Source: Pseudomonas sp. GR 6-02 (GTDB lineage: Bacteria > Pseudomonadota > Gammaproteobacteria > Pseudomonadales > Pseudomonadaceae). Taken from it: a stretch of DNA of 64,000 bases. The position numbers and the translations under genes were made by a program. The notes below the pieces were generated by a model. It was not told the DNA's origin. It searched no databases and saw nothing but the letters and a program-made list of their open reading frames with translations. This document shows, one piece after another, positions 26,164 through 33,685 of the stretch. Where the stretch lies: the NCBI RefSeq assembly GCF_001655615.1, contig NZ_CP011567.1, positions 4,845,001-4,909,000 on the forward strand, written 5' to 3'. Within the stretch, counting starts at the first letter, position 1, and every line of letters starts with the position of its first letter.

Positions 26164-26186
26164 TTCCCCCGTTTTAACTGGTCCCT

Positions 26187-26211
26187 AAGCGCTTTGAGCT
26201 TCGAAGCGCTT
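26187..26211 (+). terminator. Possible hairpin after the small basic gene
   Basis: AAGCGCTT at 26187-26194 and AAGCGCTT at 26204-26211 are self-complementary arms able to pair. No T-run follows, so termination would be weak. Confidence 0.3.
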
Positions 26212-26372
26212 GGACTGGAACCCTTCAGCAATACCCCATAAAACAAATCAATATTTCAACAATCGACGAACGGCCCTCGATGCCGAACATTCGCCGGTAT
26301 GCTTGCACGTGTCTGGATCAAGCGTTTCAGCAGGTTTTCACCACCTGCTCCTCGCAGCTCATGGAGTGACGC

Positions 26373-27089
26373 ATGCTCAAGCCCCCTTTTCTCCTGCTCG
26401 CCAGCCTGTTGTGGTGTTCCGTCGCCCATGCGCAAGTCTTCCAGCGCGAATTGGGCGATTTCGATCTCAAACTCGCCACCACCCCCAGCCGCAGCATGGC
26501 CCAAGGGCTGGTCAAACCCTCGACGACCGGCTCGTTCCACGGTGGCCTCGACCTGAGCCACGACAGCGGCTTCTACGTGGGCCAATGGTCCCCCAGCATG
26601 GGGCTTAGTCCTTCGAGCAACCTTGAAGTCGACTCCTACATGGGCTTTAAACAGCCCTTCGATCACTCCCTCGGCTACGAAGTGGGCATGATCCATTACA
26701 GCTATCCCAAAGTGGATACCCTCGACAGCCAGGAGTTGTTCGGCGGCCTGACCCTGCTGGGCAGCCGCTTCGGCGCTGCCTTCAGCAACGACCCGGACAA
26801 ACAGAACAGCACCCTGTTCGCCGACCTCAGTGGCAATCAGCCGTTCGGCATCGGGATCAGCCTGAAATACACCACCCATCAACTCAATGCGCCGGTGTCC
26901 GTCGACGGTGGATATGTAGGCAGTTTTACCGACTGGTCGGTGAAATTGTCCCGGCCGTTCATGGGTATCGACCTGGACTTGATCTACAGTGACTCAAGCC
27001 TGAGCGGCAGCGATTGCTCCGCCTATTCCGGCCACAATAGCGAATGCGACGGCCTGGTCACTCTCAAGGCTGTACGCGCCTTCTATTAA
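26373..27089 (+). CDS. TorF-family putative porin
   Basis: The 238-residue product has a signal peptide (SLLWCSVAHAQ) and a beta-barrel pattern of the TorF/Gcw_chp family: GGLDLSHDSGFYVGQWSPSM, a YEVGMIHYSYP strand, and WSVKLSRPFMGIDLDLIYSD ending in a terminal aromatic (VRAFY). The ATG at 26373 has GGAG upstream. It is probably an outer-membrane pore or structural protein; no substrate is known. Confidence 0.85.
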   Translation: MLKPPFLLLASLLWCSVAHAQVFQRELGDFDLKLATTPSRSMAQGLVKPSTTGSFHGGLDLSHDSGFYVGQWSPSMGLSPSSNLEVDSYMGFKQPFDHSLGYEVGMIHYSYPKVDTLDSQELFGGLTLLGSRFGAAFSNDPDKQNSTLFADLSGNQPFGIGISLKYTTHQLNAPVSVDGGYVGSFTDWSVKLSRPFMGIDLDLIYSDSSLSGSDCSAYSGHNSECDGLVTLKAVRAFY

Positions 27090-27166
27090 TCGGCTGAACT
27101 GCCAGGCTCGTCCTGCGTTCACATAAAAGAACCCAATAAAAAACCAGGTCTTCGCAAGGGCTTGTC

Positions 27167-28036
27167 ATGTCGCATTGGTTGAAACAGATCACCGTCATCC
27201 TCACGCTCAGCCTCACCATCGCCGCCTGCACCCGCGTGGGCCTGGCTTACCGCAACCTCGACGTGATCATTCCCTGGACGCTCAGCGACTACCTGGACAT
27301 GAACCGCCAGCAAAAAGACTGGTTGAACGAGCGGCTCAAGGAACACCTGCGCTGGCACTGCACCACGCAACTACCCGGCTACCTCGACTGGCTGAATCGT
27401 TTACAGACCATGATCGAGACCAACCAGATCACCGACGCCGAGCTGCAAGCCCGTACCCAGGAAGCCAAACAAGCCATCGCCGAAACCGCCCGGGAAATTA
27501 CCCCATCGGCCATCGAACTGTTGCAAGGGCTGGATGACAAGCAAGTCGCGGAAATGAACGACGCTTTCGCCAAGGACCTGCGCAAACGCCAGGAGGAATA
27601 CCTCAAGCCACCTCTAGAGCAACAGATCAAAGAGCGAAGCAAGCGCATGGAAAAACGCCTGAATGCCTGGCTCGGACCACTCAGCCCAACCCAACAGCAA
27701 CGGGTGATGGCTTGGTCGAGCGCCCTGGGGGATCAGAACAAAGAATGGATTGCCAACCGCGTCCATTGGCAACAGCAATTCAGCGCGGCGGTCGCGCAAC
27801 GTCAGAGTCCGCAATTCCCACAGCAAATCGAGACACTTCTGGTTGATCGCGAGAGTTTATGGACCCCCGCTTACCGTGTGGCCTATGCCAACACCGAAGC
27901 CCAGGCTCGGGCATTGCTGGTGGACTTGATGGCCGAGAGCACGCCGTTTCAGCGTCAACGGTTGCTGCATAAGATTGAAGACATGCGCAAGGACTTCACT
28001 GATTTGAAATGCCTGAAAGCGGCGCAACGAGGATAG
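27167..28036 (+). CDS. DUF6279 family lipoprotein
   Basis: The 289-residue protein has a lipoprotein signal with lipobox TIAAC (Cys21). The mature part begins with YRNLDVIIPWTLSDYLDMN and is a long, charged, alpha-helical protein typical of DUF6279. It lies 77 bp after the porin gene on the same strand and may be co-expressed. Function is unknown; location in the periplasm, anchored by lipid, is predicted. Confidence 0.83.
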   Translation: MSHWLKQITVILTLSLTIAACTRVGLAYRNLDVIIPWTLSDYLDMNRQQKDWLNERLKEHLRWHCTTQLPGYLDWLNRLQTMIETNQITDAELQARTQEAKQAIAETAREITPSAIELLQGLDDKQVAEMNDAFAKDLRKRQEEYLKPPLEQQIKERSKRMEKRLNAWLGPLSPTQQQRVMAWSSALGDQNKEWIANRVHWQQQFSAAVAQRQSPQFPQQIETLLVDRESLWTPAYRVAYANTEAQARALLVDLMAESTPFQRQRLLHKIEDMRKDFTDLKCLKAAQRG

Positions 28037-28054
28037 GTTCTAAAGCTGCAAGCT

Positions 28055-28447
28055 TCACGCAATCTGAGCCTTCGACGCCACTTCATCAAACGTCAATTCA
28101 TCCAGCGCATCTTCCTGCTCATCCAGCACCTGGCGCGGATGCTCATTTCCCGGGATGCTGCTGTCGATCAGGCTCAACAAACTCGAGCCCCGGGGTGTCA
28201 ATATGTAATTCTCGCCATTGCCACCCTGATCCTCCGGCCGAGGCTCGATATACCCCCGCAACAGCAGTATTTTTTCGTACTCACCGGCCATCGTTTTCAG
28301 GCGATCCAGATTCTCGAACGGCTCGCCCGCGGAGGCTTTCGCCGCCGCATACTGCTCGGCATAAGGCCGTGGAGTGAAACTGCGGCCAGCACTGTTCTGC
28401 ACTTCGTGCAGTAAATGCTCGATCAAATCCCAGTTATAAGTCGTCAT
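28055..28447 (-). CDS. DUF2513-like conserved protein
   Basis: The 130-residue protein starts MTTYNWDLIEHLLHEVQNSA and has a winged-helix-like C-terminal part (YEKILLLRGYIEP, then YILTPRGSSLLSLID). DUF2513 proteins share this start and are sometimes annotated as regulators. The ATG at 28447 has GGAGG upstream. It is convergent with the lipoprotein gene. No function is known. Confidence 0.65.
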   Translation of the reverse strand: MTTYNWDLIEHLLHEVQNSAGRSFTPRPYAEQYAAAKASAGEPFENLDRLKTMAGEYEKILLLRGYIEPRPEDQGGNGENYILTPRGSSLLSLIDSSIPGNEHPRQVLDEQEDALDELTFDEVASKAQIA

Positions 28448-28648
28448 CCTGATCAACCTCCAGTGCCCACGAGTGAAATGGCCTTCATAGGTTGTGACCG
28501 ACAGGGAGTGCAGCCGTTCAGCCGAGTTCTTTCCCCCAACCGACCGGCGGCCTGTCGATTTGAGCGCAGGCCAAACGACTAGGCTGTGTAAGACGGTTTA
28601 CCCCTCTGCGCGGATCGACTTTCGCCACAGCAAGCAGGAGAAATCAGC

Positions 28649-29383
28649 ATGAACATTCAGAATCATCCGGTCGTGTCCCGGGAAGAATGGGTCGCGGCCC
28701 GCAAACAACACTTGGCCCACGAAAAAGCCTTCACCAAAGAACGAGACAAACTCAGCGCCGAACGCCGCGCCCTGCCCTGGGTAAAAATCGACAAACCCTA
28801 CCGCTTTCAGGGCACCAACGGCGAACTGAGCCTGACCGACCTGTTCGGCGGCCGCAGCCAGTTGATCGTCTACCACTTCATGTTCGCCGCTGGCTGGGAC
28901 GAAGGCTGCCCAGGCTGCTCGTTCCTCTCCGACCACATCGACGGCGCCAACCAACACCTGGCCCACCACGACGTCGCCGTGGTCGCGGTTTCCCACGCAC
29001 CGTTCGCCGAATTCCAACCGTTCAAACAGCGCATGGGCTGGAAATTCGATTGGGTCTCATCTGAAGGCTGCGACTTCAACTACGACTTCGGTGTCTGCGC
29101 CCGGGCCGAAGACGTCACCGCCGGGAAAGCGACTTACAACTACGAAAAAACTGACGGCGTTGAGGAAGAACTTCCAGGGCTTAGCGTGTTTTATCGCAAC
29201 GAAGCGGGGGAGATTTTCCATACCTATTCTACGTATGCCCGCGGCCTGGATTTGCTGGTCGGCGCCTACAACTACCTCGACCTCACGCCTAAGGGGCGTA
29301 ATGAAGAGGAGATCATGGATTGGGTGAGGCATCACGATCGGTATGAAGACAAGGTGTCAGCTAGTTGCTGCCATGGTGGGTAG
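28649..29383 (+). CDS. DUF899 thioredoxin-like protein
   Basis: The 244-residue protein matches DUF899: EEWVAARKQHLAHEKAFTKE at the N terminus, the ERRALPWV motif, and FAAGWDEGCPGCSFLSDHID, where the CPGC pair lies at the thioredoxin-like active site. Proteins of this family are assumed to be redox enzymes or peroxiredoxin relatives. The ATG at 28649 has AGGAG upstream. A REP-like element follows. Confidence 0.87.
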   Translation: MNIQNHPVVSREEWVAARKQHLAHEKAFTKERDKLSAERRALPWVKIDKPYRFQGTNGELSLTDLFGGRSQLIVYHFMFAAGWDEGCPGCSFLSDHIDGANQHLAHHDVAVVAVSHAPFAEFQPFKQRMGWKFDWVSSEGCDFNYDFGVCARAEDVTAGKATYNYEKTDGVEEELPGLSVFYRNEAGEIFHTYSTYARGLDLLVGAYNYLDLTPKGRNEEEIMDWVRHHDRYEDKVSASCCHGG

Positions 29384-29393
29384 ATCGCAACCC

Positions 29394-29479
29394 TTTGGGA
29401 GCGAGCCTGCTCGCGATGACTGACTAACGTTCAACATGGATTTCGACTGATGCACCACTATCGCGAGCAAGATCCCACA
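29394..29479. repeat. REP-like element, family 2
   Basis: The left arm TGGGAGCGAGCCTGCTCGCGA and the right arm TCGCGAGCAAGATCCCA are inverse relatives around a spacer. The arms differ from those of family 1. It lies after the DUF899 gene and marks the edge of the AT-rich island. Confidence 0.75.
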
Positions 29480-29530
29480 GGAGGTAAGTGGCGTTGTGTA
29501 AATTGCATTCAGACGTCCGACTTCAACAAA

Positions 29531-29558
29531 ACGGGCGACCTATGAGTCGCCCGTTTTT
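29531..29558. terminator. Bidirectional terminator at the island edge
   Basis: ACGGGCGAC and GTCGCCCGT pair around a six-base loop. T-runs follow on both strands (TTTTT to the right, TTTTG to the left). On the minus strand it closes the CDI island transcript. Confidence 0.8.
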
Positions 29559-29664
29559 AATGCCTGCCCAATGTTTGGAATACACAACTCAAAGGACGAA
29601 TAAAGGTTTTTGCCATACTCCATCCCAAACAAATATATCTGCCTCCTTCATGTCCCGACCCAAG

Positions 29665-29994
29665 CTAATCATATTTAAATTCAACCGCCAGCTTACTGAC
29701 AGCAACATCCAATGTAATTACGCAGCCACTCCAGATCGGACACCCACTCGTCATTCCGTTCTGAATATAGATTTTTCGAAGTTCAACAAAACATTCAAAC
29801 AATTCCACATCCACTTGAGCGCTGACGGGGCTAAACCAATCTTACTTACCATCCTCATCCACATAATCAAATAGAAACTGGCAATGATCGTTCTCTGGAG
29901 ATAGCTCCGCCTCGACGATGACTTTCATTGCCGTCGCGGGGGATGTGTCCAGCAAAATCTGTCCGAGTTGCAGATAGATATCGTCTTCGCTCAT
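29665..29994 (-). pseudogene. YezG/DUF600-like orphan immunity gene with a premature stop
   Basis: From the ATG at 29994 the frame reads MSEDDIYLQLGQILLDTSPA to a TAA at 29842-29844 after 50 codons. The same frame then stays open for 58 more codons, with DWFSPVSAQVDVELF and ending VSKLAVEFKYD at a TAG. The joined protein has the layout of YezG/DUF600 immunity proteins. The stop may be a nonsense mutation, or the gene may make a short product. It is the last member of the orphan immunity array. Confidence 0.6.
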
Positions 29995-30010
29995 TATTCA
30001 TACCGCCACT

Positions 30011-30571
30011 TTACATTGAAGGCACGCTCGCCACGGGAATGCGTTCCTGAGCCTGAGTTATATCGTAGACATGCTGCTCACAGCGGCTATCAACAAACTG
30101 GAACTCCACCAAATAGACCTTGCTTTTTTCTGGTGTGAAAGTGGTTTTGATCGGACCGCAGCTATATATACTCCCAACACCTGCGCCATTCGAATAACCC
30201 GACACTTGGAATGGCTGATCGGCATCCGCCTGCACTTCCAGCTGTGGGAAGCGTTTAAGCGTGGCGCTGTTGGCCGCTTCGTTGAGTTTGGCGATCCAGC
30301 CGAAGACCTTGCCCCGACCTGAATCCACCACGGTTCCAAGCACCTCCATACGCTGGTCAGGATCCGATGCGCGGCGGATCGAGAACTCTACTGGGGTAGT
30401 GTTACCTGATGCTTTCATGATGATCTTGGCGTGTTGCGCATCGACGGCCACCTTGTTCTGACTCAGCTGGACACCGTCTTTCAGCAGACTGGGGGAAGAG
30501 TCCCGGACGTTGGAATGGCAGCCTGGTAATGCCAGAATCAGGGTCAGTGCTAGTAGTGTGGTTCTTTTCAC
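30011..30571 (-). CDS. Hypothetical lipoprotein in the CDI island
   Basis: The 186-residue product has a lipoprotein signal with lipobox LPGC (Cys18). The mature part is beta-rich, with a conserved-looking VYLVEFQFVDSRCEQHVYDI near the end and two cysteines that could form a disulfide. It starts at a GTG with AAGGA upstream. It lies between two immunity-like genes on the same strand. I do not recognise the family. It could be a periplasmic immunity protein or simply cargo. Confidence 0.6.
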   Translation of the reverse strand: MKRTTLLALTLILALPGCHSNVRDSSPSLLKDGVQLSQNKVAVDAQHAKIIMKASGNTTPVEFSIRRASDPDQRMEVLGTVVDSGRGKVFGWIAKLNEAANSATLKRFPQLEVQADADQPFQVSGYSNGAGVGSIYSCGPIKTTFTPEKSKVYLVEFQFVDSRCEQHVYDITQAQERIPVASVPSM

Positions 30572-30680
30572 GTCTGAATGTCCTTGAAAGCGTATGTTCG
30601 GCTGATGAGAAAATATTTGTCAAAGCGGCGCGTCATAAACGCTGAGTTCGCTATAGGGGGACTGCCACATCCCAAAATCA

Positions 30681-30735
30681 GACAGATTTATTTTCTGGCC
30701 GCCGCATAAAACCAAACAAATAAATCCGCCCTTTT
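30681..30735. repeat. Degenerate copy of the GGATTTATTTTCT repeat
   Basis: GACAGATTTATTTTCTGGCC is followed by CAAACAAATAAATCCGCCC, a worn version of the inverted repeat at 31059-31121. It lies between the lipoprotein gene and an orphan immunity gene. Confidence 0.65.
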
Positions 30736-30751
30736 TTTTCAAACTATTTCA

Positions 30752-30988
30752 TTAAGAAGCCCACTGGGTTTTCCCAGGAAAACTTCCGCCTCTAGAAAGA
30801 CGAATTAGCTTCATAGCAGCTCTTTTCGACCACTCTCCATTTACATCCAGAGGACACTCTTTCAAAACATGAATAGTTTCATCCTTTTTCCCCAGCCGTA
30901 TTATCCCAACCTCCAAATTCCGGCCAAACGTGTATTCAACATACTCTTCAGCTTCTACAACCTTATCCATCTCTATATAAAATGCCAT
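30752..30988 (-). CDS. Probable orphan immunity protein, 78 residues
   Basis: The small protein starts MAFYIEMDKVVEAEEYVEYT and contains NLEVGIIRLGKKDETIHVL. It directly follows the 3' tail of a truncated toxin-like frame that ends 10 bp upstream, the position a CdiI gene would take after a CdiA C-terminal module. AGGG lies before the ATG. The family is not recognised; immunity function is inferred only from position and the pattern of the array. Confidence 0.5.
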   Translation of the reverse strand: MAFYIEMDKVVEAEEYVEYTFGRNLEVGIIRLGKKDETIHVLKECPLDVNGEWSKRAAMKLIRLSRGGSFPGKTQWAS

Positions 30989-30998
30989 ATAACCCTTC

Positions 30999-31052
30999 TC
31001 AGTTACCTATTGGACTCGGGTATCGGAGCTGTGTTTTATCAATAGGAAAATG
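30999..31052 (-). pseudogene. 3' tail of an orphan toxin module, cut by a repeat
   Basis: A minus-strand frame reads VHFPIDKTQLRYPSPIGN and stops 10 bp before the ATG of the immunity-like gene. Its upstream end merges into the inverted repeat at 31059. This fits the last codons of a CdiA-CT fragment whose main part is lost. It is too short to prove. Confidence 0.35.
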
Positions 31053-31058
31053 GACAGG

Positions 31059-31121
31059 AAAAGGGGACGGATTTATTTTCTAGCCACCGCACGAGCCAAA
31101 CAAATAAATCCGTCCCCTTTT
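31059..31121. repeat. Inverted repeat AAAAGGGGACGGATTTATTT, 20-bp arms
   Basis: The left arm at 31059 is matched by its inverse AAATAAATCCGTCCCCTTTT ending about 31120, around a 22-bp spacer. Three TCTTTCCTTT direct repeats follow. Related half-copies lie at 30681 and 33666. It sits exactly where an orphan toxin frame is interrupted. Confidence 0.8.
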
Positions 31122-31177
31122 CTTTCCTTTTCTTTCCTTTTCTTTTTTCTCCGCTAAACAAGCGAGATCCGCCCCCC

Positions 31178-31420
31178 CTACAAATAACCTGCACTTTTCA
31201 ACATTACCAACAGCTCAGCATTTAGTGACTCATCAATAACCCCTTCAGATTTTCCCGCCCCCCTCCAATGCCAGATAAGTTGCATAGCAAGACTATCAAC
31301 ATCGATAAATTCCTCATGAAAAATCTCACTAAGACGTATATTAGTAAGTTTAGGATCAACCTCTATCAAGTCCCTAAAAACCTGACACGGCAACTCCCCC
31401 CTCAGAATACCCTCAAGCAT
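31178..31420 (-). CDS. Probable orphan immunity protein, 80 residues
   Basis: It starts MLEGILRGELPCQVFRDLIE and contains EFIDVDSLAMQLIWHWRG. The ATG at 31420 has a strong GGAGG site just upstream; a longer start at 31444 overlaps the toxin tail. It begins 20 bp after a toxin-like tail ends, the layout of a CdiA-CT/CdiI pair. The family is not recognised, so immunity is inferred from context. Confidence 0.55.
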   Translation of the reverse strand: MLEGILRGELPCQVFRDLIEVDPKLTNIRLSEIFHEEFIDVDSLAMQLIWHWRGAGKSEGVIDESLNAELLVMLKSAGYL

Positions 31421-31440
31421 AAATCCTCCACTGCAAAATA

Positions 31441-31623
31441 TCACTTCATGGTTTTTTTTAAAACAACCGTGGTTATATCATTAAACATACCAGTTTCAGG
31501 CGCTTGAACACTGGTAAAGCCATATTTCGCGGCAAGACGCCCCGTCCAAGTATTCGCAGCGGCCTGAGTAGGCGGCATACCTTTCGTCAAATTAGACAAG
31601 TACTCTGCGGTATTAACGCTATT
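31441..31623 (-). pseudogene. 3' fragment of an orphan CdiA-CT toxin
   Basis: A minus-strand frame of about 58 codons reads VNTAEYLSNLTKGMPPTQAA, then TWTGRLAAKYGF, ending VVLKKTMK. It has amino-acid composition like a toxin tip, no start signal of its own, and is cut at its 5' side by the 53-bp repeat at 31621-31673. The immunity-like gene follows 20 bp later. The toxin activity cannot be recognised. Confidence 0.5.
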
Positions 31624-31711
31624 TCATATCGCTAAAGTGCGACACAGAAAACGTAGTCTGCCCCCATTTTCTGCCATTCTCAGGATAAACGTGGTCTGTC
31701 CCCGTTTCTCC
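31621..31711. repeat. RAYT-associated repeat block, left copy
   Basis: The 53-bp stretch at 31621-31673 (containing GCTAAAGTGCGACACAGAAA) matches 33486-33538 at all but one position. It is followed after 14 bp by AACGTGGTCTGTCCCCGTTT at 31688, which recurs at 33539 and, inverted, at 32681-32707. The two direct copies bracket the transposase gene and one toxin/immunity fragment, 1865 bp apart. Confidence 0.85.
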
Positions 31712-31723
31712 CCCTCTTTTACC

Positions 31724-31843
31724 CTAAATAACCGGACCAATTAACTTCATCACAGACAGAAGAGAATCACCCAACTGAAAGCCAGCAGCGCTTATCTCTG
31801 AAACCAATTCAGCTTCTATATTCGGAACAAAAATCGCGCTCAT
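31724..31843 (-). CDS. Short open frame of 39 codons with a strong ribosome-binding site
   Basis: MSAIFVPNIEAELVSEISAA begins at an ATG preceded by GGAGAGGAG, and the frame ends LLSVMKLIGPVI. It may be a complete small protein or the start of an immunity gene truncated by the adjacent repeat block at 31621-31711. No family is recognised. Confidence 0.4.
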   Translation of the reverse strand: MSAIFVPNIEAELVSEISAAGFQLGDSLLSVMKLIGPVI

Positions 31844-31931
31844 TTAACGTCTCCTCTCCAAGCCAGCCACTTGCTTGAGAAAAAGGGGACGCCCATTAGG
31901 TATCCCTTTAGGTATTTACACACATTACCAC

Positions 31932-32390
31932 TTAGAAAATATTATTGTAGTCATACATATATTCTTCATATTCATCAAGCCCCCAAATATGACCATCCAA
32001 GCGATCAACCATAAGCATCCCACCTGCTTTTTTCTCCCCATGACCGACAGAGCTCAAACTAAAAGACCAAAAAAGAGGTGGACATTGCGATTGATCTCTC
32101 ACTCCTACTACTACACCTTGCTCTGCAGAATATTTTTTTGCTATTTCAAATGCTATCTCAAATGAAATCTCACCTTCTCGATATTCGACGGGAACACTGA
32201 AACATAATATCTGCTTTTGCCGCAGAGCAGACACTACTGCCACAAGCTTTACCCTATTAACACTTACAAATAAATAACCACTAAACACCTTGCCATCTTC
32301 GCAAGCAAAATCATTATCAAACAAACGTAGCATTTTAAGTCGCGACGCATCCACCGGACCACATAAATATAAATCACATTTCTTCTGCAT
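31932..32390 (-). CDS. Probable orphan immunity protein paired with the C39-like toxin fragment
   Basis: The 152-residue protein reads MQKKCDLYLCGPVDASRLKM, contains VNRVKLVAVVSALRQKQIL, and ends in a tyrosine/acidic-rich tail (GLDEYEEYMYDYNNIF). It starts 13 bp after a toxin-like fragment with a C39 peptidase-like His/Asp pair. Position, low GC and acidic character fit an immunity protein. I do not recognise the family. Confidence 0.6.
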   Translation of the reverse strand: MQKKCDLYLCGPVDASRLKMLRLFDNDFACEDGKVFSGYLFVSVNRVKLVAVVSALRQKQILCFSVPVEYREGEISFEIAFEIAKKYSAEQGVVVGVRDQSQCPPLFWSFSLSSVGHGEKKAGGMLMVDRLDGHIWGLDEYEEYMYDYNNIF

Positions 32391-32403
32391 AATATTTATT
32401 CAC

Positions 32404-32709
32404 CTATGGATGGACAATTACGCCACCGTTAAGAATCCCTTCTAATGCGCTTGCAGGTACAGAATATGTTGATCCCACACCCAGTGGCCAAGGATCCCGA
32501 ATCCCCACCACCCCGCTCTCAACTGAGTCGACGACAATCGCGTGAAGCCCACCCAACTCGGTTCTCACATTAACAATCACTGACGCACCATTTTCGGTAG
32601 CGGCTTTAATCGCCTGTACCGTTATGTCACCGGAATATGTGGCAGTTCCAGTGAAACCAAGATCCTTCAAACCATTCGGGGGAAAACGGGGACAGACCAC
32701 GTTTTCCAT
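32404..32709 (-). pseudogene. 3' half of a C39/papain-like orphan CdiA-CT toxin
   Basis: The C-terminal part reads GGLHAIVVDSVESGVVGIRD, then PWPLGVGSTYSVP. This is the His and Asp half of a C39-type cysteine-protease fold. The N-terminal half with the catalytic cysteine is missing. The apparent start (MENVVCPRFPP) is made of the RAYT-associated repeat at 32681-32707, so the original 5' part has been replaced. The immunity-like gene follows 13 bp later. As it stands it should be inactive. Confidence 0.65.
32681..32707. repeat. Inverted copy of the GGGGACAGACCACG repeat
   Basis: GGAAAACGGGGACAGACCAC, completed by GTTTTCC, is the inverse complement of the AACGTGGTCTGTCCCCGTTT stretches at 31688 and 33539. 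It is itself an imperfect palindrome (GGAAAAC and GTTTTCC ends). It lies just downstream of the transposase gene. Confidence 0.8.
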
Positions 32710-32718
32710 CTAAAAAAT

Positions 32719-33405
32719 CTAGTGCTTTTTCGGTCTGCCCGGGCATCCCCGCCGAGCTCGTCGCCCAATCATAGCTTCAATCTCGGCTGCAAATCGCGAA
32801 CCACCAAGTACATAGTTGCCATTGGTGGCAGCCCGAATCTGGTCAACCAATCCTATCTCCAACTCGCTTCTAAAAAGCTCACGATAGACTTCAGCAGTCG
32901 ATACATCTGTGTCCCCAAGCGATAGGTACTGAGCATGCGGGGTAATGAGATGCGAAAACTCTGATTGTGCGTTAGCACGATAACTCGACCAACGATATTC
33001 CGCAGGATGCGTCACCATTTTGGCTCTGACAGGATTCATCTCAATGTAGCGATAACAGGCCAATACATAACTATCACTTTGAACAAAGCACGAACGGAAG
33101 CGCCCTTCCCATAAAGTCCCACTACGTCCATATGTACGATTTATGTATTGCACATATCGTTGCCCTATTCCTTTCATAAGCGAGCTGGTACTGCTGTGCT
33201 CATGAGGGCTAATCAACAAATGGATATGATTAGTCATAAGACACCATGCGTGAATTTCACACGAATTTTTGTTGGCCTGCTCAGCAAGCAGCTCTAAATA
33301 AAAAAGGTAATCATCCTCTGAAAAAAAGCAAACTGATCTATTATTTCCTCGTTGAATCAGATGCAAGGGGGCACCTGGCATCAAGAGACGTGCTCTGCGT
33401 GGCAT
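32719..33405 (-). mobile_element. REP-associated tyrosine transposase (RAYT, Y1_Tnp family)
   Basis: The 228-residue protein has the IS200/RAYT-type HUH motif in MTNHIHLLISP, the strand TLWEGRFRSCF and the YIEMNPVRAKMV segment containing the likely catalytic tyrosine region. It starts MPRRARLLMPGAPLHLIQRG, the usual RAYT start. RAYTs cut and join single-stranded palindromic repeats and are thought to spread REP elements. Here the flanking repeats are not the REP families seen elsewhere in the window but a GGGGACAGACCACG type found three times around it. The gene appears intact. Confidence 0.88.
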
Positions 33406-33485
33406 ATGGTGAATCCGTTCACAATTAATGATGCCAATAGCTTAGTCAATTCTATGAAAAACAATCTCCCTATCTATTTCACACT

Positions 33486-33562
33486 ATTTCAGATCGCTAA
33501 AGTGCGACACAGAAAACGTAGTCTGCCCCCATTTTCTGAACGTGGTCTGTCCCCGTTTCTCC
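33486..33562. repeat. RAYT-associated repeat block, right copy
   Basis: Same 53-bp stretch as at 31621-31673, directly followed by AACGTGGTCTGTCCCCGTTT at 33539. It lies about 80 bp upstream of the transposase start. Confidence 0.85.
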
Positions 33563-33665
33563 GACTCAAACTCGCAAAAAACCTTGAGAGACTTGAGCGT
33601 GCGTTGCGAGCCGAGGTACATCAACAGGCGAGGGCGTTGGAGTAGATTTGTGCGGATCCCTCAGG

Positions 33666-33685
33666 AACGGATTTATTTTCTAGCC
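33666..33685. repeat. Half-copy of the GGATTTATTTTCT repeat
   Basis: AACGGATTTATTTTCTAGCC matches one arm of the inverted repeat at 31059-31121. It overlaps the end of the fragmentary frame at 33682-33826. Confidence 0.7.
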
